The position numbers and the translations under genes were made by a program. Positions 1-5,730 of a DNA stretch of 6,082 nucleotides are shown here, piece after piece; the stretch's first letter is position 1; every line of letters starts with the position of its first letter. The stretch is from NCBI GenBank assembly GCA_036386655.1, contig DASVVG010000178.1:1-6082 (forward strand), written 5' to 3'. This DNA is from JAHWJX01 sp036386655. GTDB taxonomy: Bacteria; Pseudomonadota; Alphaproteobacteria; Caulobacterales; Caulobacteraceae. The notes under the pieces were generated by a model. The model ran no database searches and had not been told where the DNA came from. It saw only the letters and a program-made list of their open reading frames with translations.

Positions 1-313
1 CCTGCTGCGAGTGGCAGTACTGGCAGGAGAAGGCGTCGCGCAGGAACAGGTTGAAGCGCGTGAAGGCCGGGGGCCGGTCCTGGGCCACATAGTGTTTCAG
101 CGACACCACGCTCGGCAGCCGCATCTCGAAGGAGGGCGAGCGGACCACCTGGTCGTACTCGGAGACCACGTCGACGCGGTCGAGGAACACGGCCTTGATG
201 ACCTCCTGCCAAGGCCACAGCGACAGGGGGTAGTAGGAGAGCGGCCGGTAGTCGGCGTTCAGCACCAGCGCGGGCCAGCCGGACGGCGGGCGTTTCAGCA
301 CCTGCATGTTCAT
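1..313 (-). CDS. HNH endonuclease, N-terminal part (cut by left window edge)
   Basis: The minus strand from the ATG at 313 encodes at least 104 residues with no stop before the edge. The protein begins MNMQVLKRPPSGWPALVLNA and continues with the run ADYRPLSYYPLSLWPWQ, then KAVFLDRVDVVSEY, SPSFEMRLPSVVSLK and AFTRFNLFLRDAFSCQYC. This is the conserved N-terminal half of the HNH endonuclease family common in alphaproteobacteria. Cys97 and Cys100 form the first CxxC of the structural zinc site. The HNH catalytic core and second CxxC should lie beyond the window. The start at 313 is preferred over the second Met at 307 because GAAGG (plus-strand ccttc, 321-325) sits 7 nt upstream. Family members are predicted cytoplasmic metal-dependent nucleases; the cellular role of this conserved single-copy type is not established. 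No toxin, immunity or phage neighbour is visible. The family call is secure; the biological function is not. Confidence 0.88.
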   Translation of the reverse strand, partial: MNMQVLKRPPSGWPALVLNADYRPLSYYPLSLWPWQEVIKAVFLDRVDVVSEYDQVVRSPSFEMRLPSVVSLKHYVAQDRPPAFTRFNLFLRDAFSCQYCHSQQ

Positions 314-434
314 GCGGGGGCCTTCGCAGGCGACGGAGCGGGCGGGCGGCTCTGAGTGAAGGCGGCGTCTCCTCGGTCCAGAACACGTAACGCTTACAAC
401 GCCTGGGAAGCTTTGGCGATTCCCCGTGACGAGC

Positions 435-1136
435 CTATGACGGCGCCGCCCCGACGGGCCGGCGCTCCGGCGGCGTCCAGCCGGCGAAGCGGCCGCGGAA
501 AGCGTCGCGCAGGAAGGCGGCGCCCAGAGCGAGGCCGCCTTCGGCGATGGTGTGCCCGGCGCCGCCGCTGATGCGCCACAGCGCCGGCACGCCGCAGGCC
601 GCCAGGCCTTCCTGGGAGGCGAACAGCGCCTGCACCGGGATGACGTCGTCGCGGTCGCCGTGGACCAGCGCCACCGGCGGTCGGCTCCTCACCTCCGACG
701 GCTCCGCCACCGGCAGCATGCCCGAGTAGCCGAGGATCGCCGCCAGCGGCTCCGGCCGCCGCAGACCCACGTGCAGCGACATCATCGTCCCCTGGCTGAA
801 CCCCACGAGCGCACAGGCCGACGCGGGCAGAACGTACCGCTGCAGCTCCTGGTCTATGAAACGTTCGAGGCTCCCCGCCGCCGCTTGCGCGCCCTGCGCC
901 ATCAGCCGCGGATCGGTGCCGCTGATCGGGAACCACTGATATCCGCCGGGATAACCGGGCACCGGGTCCGGCGCGTTCGGCGAGACGAACACCGCGTCGG
1001 GCAGCAACCGCGCAAAGTACGGCGCCAGTCCGATCAGGTCGTCGCCGTTAGACCCGTACCCGTGGGCCAGGATCACCAGCTGCTTCGCCTTACCGCCGCT
1101 CGTCGGTGGCACGCGCGGCCCGTCCAGTCGGATCAT
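435..1136 (-). CDS. Alpha/beta-hydrolase esterase, phospholipase/carboxylesterase (acyl-protein thioesterase-like) family
   Basis: This 233-residue protein is a full-length member of the phospholipase/carboxylesterase family (Abhydrolase_2), which hydrolyses short-chain esters or acyl thioesters in the cytoplasm. The core shows LVILAHGYGSNGDDL (residues 20-34, oxyanion region), SPNAPDPVPGYPGGYQWF (52-69), the nucleophile elbow GFSQG with Ser114, the acid loop HGDRDDVIP with Asp163 as probable catalytic acid by alignment with the HGDxDxxVP pattern, and GAGHTI with His195. The triad is therefore intact and correctly spaced. No signal peptide is seen. The reading frame stays open upstream to 1253, but the ATG at 1136 is chosen because GGAAGG lies 6 nt before it and homology begins there. 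The last 15 residues or so are proline- and arginine-rich and probably disordered. It is divergent from the exported hydrolase-like gene at 1223. The exact substrate cannot be read from sequence. Confidence 0.93.
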   Translation of the reverse strand: MIRLDGPRVPPTSGGKAKQLVILAHGYGSNGDDLIGLAPYFARLLPDAVFVSPNAPDPVPGYPGGYQWFPISGTDPRLMAQGAQAAAGSLERFIDQELQRYVLPASACALVGFSQGTMMSLHVGLRRPEPLAAILGYSGMLPVAEPSEVRSRPPVALVHGDRDDVIPVQALFASQEGLAACGVPALWRISGGAGHTIAEGGLALGAAFLRDAFRGRFAGWTPPERRPVGAAPS

Positions 1137-1142
1137 CGACGT

Positions 1143-1148
1143 CCTTCC
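1143..1148 (-). promoter_or_regulatory. Shine-Dalgarno site fixing the esterase start
   Basis: Read on the minus strand, this is GGAAGG followed by ACGTCG and the ATG at 1136. It is one of the clearest ribosome binding sites in the window. It argues against the longer open frame, whose upstream extension of 39 codons would run through the divergent intergenic gap and into the neighbouring gene. Confidence 0.75.
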
Positions 1149-1152
1149 GATC

Positions 1153-1177
1153 GCGAGCGCCGCTATTAGCCGCTCGC
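1153..1177. promoter_or_regulatory. Imperfect palindrome in divergent intergenic gap (possible operator or 5' UTR hairpin)
   Basis: The left arm is GCGAGCG (1153-1159), then CC (1160-1161) and GCTA (1162-1165). After a single central T comes TAGC (1167-1170) and CGCTCGC (1171-1177). The arms pair over 11 positions with one two-base bulge. The element lies in the 86-nt gap between the esterase (start at 1136, minus) and the exported protein (start at 1223, plus), 16 nt from the former and 45 nt from the latter. The TA-rich centre is the only such patch in the gap. It could be a dimeric regulator's operator controlling both genes, or a hairpin in the leader of either transcript. No known regulator site is recognised, and function is inferred from position and symmetry only. 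Confidence 0.4.
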
Positions 1178-1222
1178 CGCGCAGGGTGGAACGGGTCGCC
1201 CGACTCGCCTCACCCTCCATCC

Positions 1223-2053
1223 ATGCGCCTCGCTGCCGCCCTCGCCGTCTCAATCAGCCTTGTTCCGGCCGCCGCGGGGGCTGCAGAGACCCTGCGCGTC
1301 CCGCGCATCTCGGGCGGGATGGTGGAGGCGCGCTACGACCCGCCGCGGCCGAACCGGACGACCGGCGTCGTCCTCGTCGTCGAGGACGCCTGCGAGCTGA
1401 GAACGTGGGGCGCGTCCTTCGCGCCGCCGCAGGGCGTCACGCCCGTCGAAGTCTCGCTGAATTGCGCCGGCGGCGGCCCCGACCTCGGCGACACCGTGCT
1501 CGACGTGCTCACCGTGGTTCGCGACCTCCGCGCCCACGCCGCGTGGTGGAACGGGCGGCTCTACCTGGTCGGCTCGGGCGAGGGCGCCACTGCGGCTTCC
1601 GCCGCCGCGGGCCTGCTCGGAGAGGTCGAAGGCGTTGTGCTCGTCGACGCACCCGCGACGGTCGCCAACGCTGCGGCGGAGACGCCGGTGCTTCTGGTCC
1701 AGACGGCCGCGCCCGCACTCGCCGACGAGCGGCTGCAGGACCCGCGCATCACCCGCCGCCGGGCCGCCGACGCGGGCGCCGCTTGGGCGGAGGCGTCGCG
1801 GTGGATCCGCCGGCAGGACGCGGTGCGTCAGGCGCCGGAACCGCTGCGGCAGGCGGAGTCGCCTCCCCCTGCCGCAGCGCCGCGTAGTACCGCCAGAGCA
1901 GATGCGCCGCCACGCCCCTCCAAGGCGCCCACGATTCAGCTCGGGTCCGCAACCATCGCTCCGAAGGCCGCGAAGCGTCCCCCCGCGCTGCGCGGAGCGC
2001 TTCCTGCAACGCCAGGTCCGCGGCGGGGAACAGGTCGACCCGGCCCTCGGTGA
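1223..2053 (+). CDS. Exported alpha/beta-hydrolase-fold-like protein lacking the nucleophile; C-terminal tail of doubtful reality
   Basis: The ATG at 1223 opens a 276-residue frame. Residues 1-21 form a Sec-type signal peptide: MRL, a hydrophobic core AAALAVSISLVPAAA, and Ala/Gly small residues before AETL. The mature part alternates predicted strands and helices like an alpha/beta hydrolase: TTGVVLVVED (46-55), then a helix and strand near 72-80, and LYLVGSGEGATAAS (113-126) at the place of the nucleophile elbow, followed by EGVVLVDAP (136-144) and TPVLLVQTAAP (154-164). The elbow should read G-x-S-x-G but reads G117-S118-G119-E120-G121, so the nucleophile position is Gly; no clear acid or His follows. 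It may be a non-catalytic relative. The folded part appears to end near residue 203. The remaining 70 residues or so are Pro/Arg/Ala-rich and antisense to the glycosylase coding region, so they may be stop-loss read-through or a sequencing frameshift. No specific family is recognised. Confidence 0.65.
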   Translation: MRLAAALAVSISLVPAAAGAAETLRVPRISGGMVEARYDPPRPNRTTGVVLVVEDACELRTWGASFAPPQGVTPVEVSLNCAGGGPDLGDTVLDVLTVVRDLRAHAAWWNGRLYLVGSGEGATAASAAAGLLGEVEGVVLVDAPATVANAAAETPVLLVQTAAPALADERLQDPRITRRRAADAGAAWAEASRWIRRQDAVRQAPEPLRQAESPPPAAAPRSTARADAPPRPSKAPTIQLGSATIAPKAAKRPPALRGALPATPGPRRGTGRPGPR

Positions 2054-2495
2054 ACATCAGGTAGATCTCGGCCGTCCAGCGACCGACGCCCTTGATCGCC
2101 GTCAGCGCCGCTATCGCCTCCTCGTCCGGCAGCGTCTGCAGCCGCTCGAAATCCACCGCGCCGGAAGTCTCCGCCAGCGCGATTTCTCGAACGTAGCGCG
2201 CCTTCTGCTGAGACAGCGCGAGCCCCCGCAGCTCCTCCTCGGAAGCACGCAGCACGCGCTCCGCCGTGACGCCGCCGAGCCCCGCTTCCAGCCGCGCCCA
2301 GATTGCGTCGGCCGAGGCGGTGGAGACCTGCTGCCCCATCACGATGTTGACCAGCCCGGCGAACCCGCCGGGCCGCACCCGCCAGTCGAAAGCCGGCGTG
2401 GCGGCGTCAACCAGCGCCAGGTCCGCGTCGCGCGACGCCAGCGCCCGCCGCGCCGCGGCGATCGTCTGCGGATCGGGCCAGCGCGGCGGGTTCAT
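1749..2495 (-). CDS. AlkA-type DNA-3-methyladenine glycosylase (HhH-GPD superfamily)
   Basis: This 248-residue protein is a base-excision repair glycosylase that removes alkylated purines from DNA in the cytoplasm. Family markers appear in order: FAGLVNIVMGQQVST (45-59), LRGLALSQQKARYVREIA (89-106), the helix-hairpin-helix LTAIKGVGRWTAEIYLMF (131-148), and FPAADLAL (156-163), where Asp160 fits the catalytic aspartate. ESWAPWRGVAAHLLWRYY (187-204) matches the usual C-terminal helix. It lacks the extra N-terminal domain of E. coli AlkA and is nearer to the compact single-domain forms. The family normally ends near residue 209; here 39 further residues follow, rich in Pro, Ala and Arg and ending in a basic KRRPRRRPGGG. 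That tail is antisense to the exported protein converging from the left. No clear Shine-Dalgarno site precedes the ATG. It is divergent from the GluQRS gene with a 42-nt gap. Confidence 0.93.
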   Translation of the reverse strand: MNPPRWPDPQTIAAARRALASRDADLALVDAATPAFDWRVRPGGFAGLVNIVMGQQVSTASADAIWARLEAGLGGVTAERVLRASEEELRGLALSQQKARYVREIALAETSGAVDFERLQTLPDEEAIAALTAIKGVGRWTAEIYLMFTEGRVDLFPAADLALQEALRAARGDASRPSERWLRTRAESWAPWRGVAAHLLWRYYAALRQGEATPPAAAVPAPDAPRPAGGSTATPPPKRRPRRRPGGG

Positions 2496-2537
2496 CAGGG
2501 TTGCGGAAGCATGAGGGCGGCTCCACTAGGCACGCCG

Positions 2538-3404
2538 ATGGCTTTCGTCACGCGTTTCGCGCCCTCGCCTACGGGATCTCTGCACAAGGGCCACGCGCTG
2601 TCGACGCTGAGCGCCTGGAGCGCCGCCTTGGAAGCCGGGGGCCGTTTCCTCCTCCGCATCGAAGACATCGACGCGACCCGCGTCCGGCCGGAGTTCGAAG
2701 CGGCCATCTACGAGGACCTGGCGTGGCTCGGGCTGGACTGGGAGCAGCCCGTCCGCCGCCAGTCGGAGCACCTCGACGACTACTTCGCCGCGCTCGAGCG
2801 CCTGCGCGCCCGCGGCCTCGTTTACCGCTGCTTCCGGACCCGTCGGGAGATCGCCGAAGCCGCGGCGTCCGCCCCGCACGCGCCGGGCGAGGGTCCGGAG
2901 GGGATCGTCTACACCGCCTGCGCCCTGCCCGAGGACGAGGAGCGCGCCGCCCTGGACGCCGGCCACCCCTTCGCCTGGCGCCTCTCGACCGCCGCCGCCC
3001 GCGAGGCATTGGGCGCAGCGTTCGACGCGGTGTCGTTCCAGGAAGAGGGCGCCGGTCCCTCCGGCGAGACGGGTCTCGTCCCCGCCCGCGCCGACGCCCT
3101 CGGCGACGTCATCCTCGCCCGCAAGGACGTCGGCGTCGCCTACCACCTCGCCGTGGTCGTTGACGACGCCCTGCAGGGGATCACCCACGTCGTGCGCGGT
3201 CAGGACCTGTTCCATGCCACCGGCGTGCAGCGCCTGCTGCAGGTCCTGCTCGGCCTGCCCGAGCCGCGCTACCGCCACCACCGCCTGCTGCTGGCGCCCG
3301 ACGGCAAGCGCCTGTCCAAGCGCGACCGTTCGGAAACCCTGCGCGAGCTCCGCGCCGCCGGCGTCACCCCCGCCCAGCTTCGCGCCGAACTCGGCTTCGG
3401 CTAG
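2538..3404 (+). CDS. gluQ: Glutamyl-Q tRNA(Asp) synthetase (GluQRS)
   Basis: The 288-residue protein is a truncated paralogue of glutamyl-tRNA synthetase. Known family members activate glutamate and attach it to the queuosine base at position 34 of tRNA(Asp). It opens with MAFVTRFAPSPTGSLHKGHA: HKGH (16-19) is the class I HIGH signature. RIEDIDATR (40-48) and the region LAWLGLDWEQPVRRQSEH (61-78) are typical of the Glx-synthetase fold, and KRLSK (257-261) is the KMSKS equivalent. The chain ends just after this, so the anticodon-binding domain is missing, as expected for GluQRS and not for GltX. In the zinc-binding insertion only Cys98 (YRCFRTR) and Cys128 (YTAC) are seen, so the usual CxC part is incomplete. 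An earlier ATG at 2511 would add nine residues; 2538 is preferred because homology starts there and a TAGG lies 7 nt upstream. The EamA gene follows 9 nt downstream, probably in one transcript. Confidence 0.94.
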   Translation: MAFVTRFAPSPTGSLHKGHALSTLSAWSAALEAGGRFLLRIEDIDATRVRPEFEAAIYEDLAWLGLDWEQPVRRQSEHLDDYFAALERLRARGLVYRCFRTRREIAEAAASAPHAPGEGPEGIVYTACALPEDEERAALDAGHPFAWRLSTAAAREALGAAFDAVSFQEEGAGPSGETGLVPARADALGDVILARKDVGVAYHLAVVVDDALQGITHVVRGQDLFHATGVQRLLQVLLGLPEPRYRHHRLLLAPDGKRLSKRDRSETLRELRAAGVTPAQLRAELGFG

Positions 3405-3413
3405 AGCCCGCCC

Positions 3414-4286
3414 GTGCCCCGTTCCGACCCTCGCGCGGTAGCCGCGCTCGTCTTCGGCGCCGCGGCCATCGGCTTCGCGCCGATCCTGGCCCGGCTGACC
3501 GACACCGGCCCTGCGGCGGCGGCCTTCTGGCGTCTCGCTTTCGCCGCGCCGCTGCTGGCGGCCATGGCCTTCCGCCCGGGACAGGAGGGCGGTCGCGGCC
3601 CCGACCGTTGGTCGCTTGCGGCCGGGGTGCTCTTCGCCTTCGACATGTCGTTCTGGCACTACAGCCTGGTCTACACCTCGGTGACCAACGCCACCGTGCT
3701 GACCAACCTGACGCCGGTGGTGGTCACGCTCGCCGCCTGGCTGCTGTTCCGCGAGCGCCCGCGCCGCCTCTTCGTCGCCGCCCTCGTGCTGGCGGTGGCC
3801 GGCGCCTTCACCATGGCGGCGGCCAAGGGCGCCGGCGGTCGCGGGACCAACCCGCCGCTGGGCGACACGCTCGCGGCCGTCACGGCCCTCTGGTACGGCG
3901 GCTACTTCCTGTGCGTGCGACAGGCGCGCGAACGCCTCACCGCTTCCCGCGTGATGTTCTGGACGGGTGCGGCCGGCGCCCCGCTGCTGCTCGCCCTCGC
4001 GCTCGTGCTGCGGGAGGGCCTAATCCCGGCCTCGACGGGCGGATGGCTCGCCTGCGCCGGCCTCGGTCTGGTCCATGTGGCCGGGCAGGGTTCCATCGCG
4101 TGGGCGCTCGCTCGGGTGCCCACCGCCCTCGCCTCTGTCACGGTGCTGGTGCAGCCCCTGGTCGCGGCCGTCCTCGGCTGGGCGATTTTCTCCGAGGCCG
4201 TCGTGCCGGCGCAGGCGGCCGGCGCCGCGGTCCTGCTCGCCGGCGTCATCCTCGCGCAGTGGTCGACCGCGCGCCGGCCCGCCTAG
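3414..4286 (+). CDS. EamA/DMT-superfamily inner-membrane transporter
   Basis: The start is a GTG at 3414, 9 nt after the stop of gluQ, so the two genes are likely co-transcribed. The 290-residue protein has about ten hydrophobic segments (near residues 8-25, 36-54, 67-84, 91-112, 119-137, 150-168, 180-199, 210-230, 238-258 and 265-282) arranged as two EamA repeats. The characteristic end of each repeat is visible: TNATVLTNLTPVVVTLAAWL followed by LFRERP (91-116), and ALASVTVLVQPLVAAVLGWA followed by IFSEAV (238-263). Proteins of this family export or import small metabolites such as amino acids or purine-type compounds. The substrate here cannot be told from sequence, and the link to gluQ looks positional rather than functional. 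The stop codon shares the CTAG palindrome with the stop of the converging extensin-like gene. Confidence 0.92.
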   Translation: MPRSDPRAVAALVFGAAAIGFAPILARLTDTGPAAAAFWRLAFAAPLLAAMAFRPGQEGGRGPDRWSLAAGVLFAFDMSFWHYSLVYTSVTNATVLTNLTPVVVTLAAWLLFRERPRRLFVAALVLAVAGAFTMAAAKGAGGRGTNPPLGDTLAAVTALWYGGYFLCVRQARERLTASRVMFWTGAAGAPLLLALALVLREGLIPASTGGWLACAGLGLVHVAGQGSIAWALARVPTALASVTVLVQPLVAAVLGWAIFSEAVVPAQAAGAAVLLAGVILAQWSTARRPA

Positions 4287-5014
4287 CGGCAGACGCGGTA
4301 CCGCCCCCGGTCCAGGTGCAGGTGGTCGCGGTGCGCGGCGTTGTATTCCGGCCCCAGCACCGCGCCGAAACTGCGGCAGGCCCCGTCGCGCACCGAGCGC
4401 AGGAAGCGCCCCTCCTCGCCCTCGTCTTCCCAATCGGCCGCGACGGTGATGCGCCGCCCGTCGCGGAGCCGGAAGCCGGCCACGTCGAGCGCGTTGGCGA
4501 ACGCGTGCTCGCTCGGCCGCCCCGTCCCCTGGCCGTATATGCGCCGGCAGGCATAGGTGCCGTAGTGGTCGATCGCCGCCACCTCCGAACCGAGGATCTC
4601 GCGCGCGGCCGGCTGCAGCGAATGCCGCTCCCACAGCGCGAAGCTGAGCGCCGCGGAGCAGGTCATCACCGGCGACCCAGGCCGTAGCGGCGTCGTCCCG
4701 CCGCGCACCGTCACCACGTCCTGGAGCGCGCAGAACTCGCCCTCGCTGCGTTCCGGGTGGTCGGCCGTGCGCACGCCCCCCTCCGCCAGCACCGCCCGGC
4801 ACCGCACCGGGTCGCCGGCCACGCGCGCCAGCTTCAACGAGGTCGCCGCGCCGATGGGGTCGTCCAGGCGCAGGGGCTTCCACGGCAGGTGCTGCGCAGG
4901 CGCCCACGCATCCACGGTCAGGAACGCGAGTCCGGCGATCACCGCCCACACCGCCAGTTCGGCGAGGGCGTTGGCGGGCCCTCGGCCTCGGTGCTGCGGC
5001 GGCTCTGGCGTCAT
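4283..5014 (-). CDS. Membrane-anchored extensin-like family protein (M15-peptidase-like metal site)
   Basis: This 243-residue protein has an N-terminal hydrophobic stretch (about 17-34, ELAVWAVIAGLAFLTVDAW) acting as an uncleaved anchor or signal, then a periplasmic domain of the extensin-like C-terminal family. Family marks include TCSAALSFALWE (118-129), IDHYGTYACRRIYG (148-161), SEHAFANALDVAGF (168-181) and AAHRDHLHLD (226-235). His170-x6-Asp177 and His231-x-His233 match the zinc-ligand pattern of D,D-/L,D-carboxypeptidases of the M15 type, so a peptidoglycan-related role is plausible but unproven. Six cysteines (72, 95, 119, 156, 213, 242) fit disulfides in the periplasm. The start at 5014 is supported by GAGG 5 nt upstream (plus-strand cctc, 5020-5023). 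The gene follows the small membrane protein gene by 42 nt on the same strand and probably shares its transcript. Despite the name, there is no plant extensin repeat. Confidence 0.93.
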   Translation of the reverse strand: MTPEPPQHRGRGPANALAELAVWAVIAGLAFLTVDAWAPAQHLPWKPLRLDDPIGAATSLKLARVAGDPVRCRAVLAEGGVRTADHPERSEGEFCALQDVVTVRGGTTPLRPGSPVMTCSAALSFALWERHSLQPAAREILGSEVAAIDHYGTYACRRIYGQGTGRPSEHAFANALDVAGFRLRDGRRITVAADWEDEGEEGRFLRSVRDGACRSFGAVLGPEYNAAHRDHLHLDRGRYRVCR

Positions 5015-5056
5015 GCCTGCCTCAGGTCGGGCGCGACGCTCGCAACGGCAAGGCGC

Positions 5057-5638
5057 CTACTCGACGATGTTCCCGCTCCGCCGCGGTCGCCGAAACCAGC
5101 GGCTCCCCTCCTCCACGATCGGCCGCTCCGTCGGCGGAACCCCGCGGAAGAGTTCGGACCGGGGGGGCGGCGGCGGAGGCAGCGGCCGGGGGTCGGACGG
5201 GAACAGCACCACGGGCTCGCGCGACAGCGGGGGAGGCTCCGCCGACGGGTTCGACAAGGGAACGTCGCCGTCTGGGCGGAGGACACGCTCCGCCGCCGCG
5301 CGCCGGTGCTCCAGGTCCTTCTCCAGCCACTGCGCGTCCGTGTAGTCGCGCGTGTCCGGCGCCGGGGGCGCGGCGCGCCGACTCCCGCCCGGGTGGAACA
5401 GCGCGATCGTCTCCTCGCGACGGTGCTGCAGGTCGCGCTCCAGCCCGTCCGGGTCGCTCTCGCGGGTCTCCTTGCGCCGCCCGAGCGTCCACCGTAGCGC
5501 GAGGCCGGCGCCGACCACGACGCCTGCCCATTCCGCGATCCACCAGCCGACGAGCGCGGCGCCCGCGATGATCACCGATGCGACGCCGAGGCGCTCCCGA
5601 GCGGGCATGTTGCGCAGGACCAGGCGGAGGTCGTCCAT
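5057..5638 (-). CDS. Small inner-membrane protein with duplicated charged motif and proline-rich tail (function unknown)
   Basis: I do not recognise a named family. The 193-residue protein starts at the ATG at 5638; the frame is open further upstream only to a TTG at 5674, which is less likely. Residues 17-52 are a long hydrophobic region broken by WW and EW, best read as one or two membrane segments with a small turn. A cytoplasmic-looking charged stretch follows with two copies of a motif: GLERDLQHRREETIALFHPG (65-84) and WLEKDLEHRRAAAERVLRPD (104-123), both likely short amphipathic helices. The tail is low-complexity with six consecutive prolines (153-158), then a basic segment near 180-188. 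It lies 42 nt upstream of the extensin-like gene on the same strand, so the two may act together in the envelope. Codon usage resembles the neighbours, which supports a real gene. Confidence 0.8.
   Translation of the reverse strand: MDDLRLVLRNMPARERLGVASVIIAGAALVGWWIAEWAGVVVGAGLALRWTLGRRKETRESDPDGLERDLQHRREETIALFHPGGSRRAAPPAPDTRDYTDAQWLEKDLEHRRAAAERVLRPDGDVPLSNPSAEPPPLSREPVVLFPSDPRPLPPPPPPRSELFRGVPPTERPIVEEGSRWFRRPRRSGNIVE
5301..5329 (-). repeat. Internal repeat, copy encoding the second LEKDLEHRR motif
   Basis: These 29 nt match 5418-5446 at 23 of 29 positions by hand alignment. The two stretches encode the LEKDLEHRR and LERDLQHRR motifs of the small membrane protein and are in the same reading frame 117 nt (39 codons) apart. 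The pattern fits an old internal duplication kept at protein level. Confidence 0.6.
5418..5446 (-). repeat. Internal repeat, copy encoding the first LERDLQHRR motif
   Basis: This is the partner of the repeat at 5301-5329, in the same frame of the small membrane protein gene. Conservation covers the LE-basic-DL-polar-HRR core, and similarity weakens on either side. Confidence 0.6.
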
Positions 5639-5730
5639 GCGGCTACTCGCCGCCAGACCCCGGGCCTTCGTCAAGAGCGGCGCCCCGCCGCCGCGTGCTA
5701 GTCTGGACGCCCGCCCGCGCCTGAGTCGCC
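5639..5730. promoter_or_regulatory. Divergent promoter region between the small membrane protein gene and mutL
   Basis: Both flanking genes are transcribed away from this 92-nt gap, so promoters for both should lie here or overlap the gene starts. Towards mutL, GCTAGTCT at 5697-5704 resembles the GCTA-containing -10 element of alphaproteobacterial housekeeping promoters and lies 26 nt before the ATG; no convincing -35 box is correctly spaced. Towards the membrane protein, TTGACG (minus strand, plus coordinates 5669-5674) is a good -35-like hexamer, but its -10 partner is not clear. Both assignments are tentative. Confidence 0.35.

Noticed and set aside
1..313. HNH endonuclease considered as part of a defence, toxin or mobile module
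   Set aside because: The protein belongs to a conserved chromosomal type, and no integrase, immunity gene, restriction partner or phage gene is in the window.
11..355. Plus-strand frame opposite the HNH endonuclease
   Set aside because: It is an antisense shadow of a well-conserved gene, with no recognisable protein character.
387..397. Small palindrome GTAACGCTTAC upstream of the HNH gene, considered as an operator
   Set aside because: The arms are only 4 nt, which is expected by chance, and no known site is matched.
405..424. Possible terminator hairpin GGGAA ... TTCCC downstream of the esterase gene
   Set aside because: The stem is only 5 bp, the loop is 10 nt, and no U-run follows on either strand.
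2266..3404. Long frame from 1635 to 3404 on the plus strand, and other long antisense frames over gluQ (for example 2526-3659 minus)
   Set aside because: The real gene is only the part from 2538 onwards. The rest is arginine/proline-rich translation of other genes' shadow frames, which stay open because the GC content is high.
5151..5185. G-rich tract considered as a G-quadruplex or regulatory repeat
   Set aside because: It is the antisense of the polyproline and Pro/Arg coding stretch of the small membrane protein, so coding content explains it.
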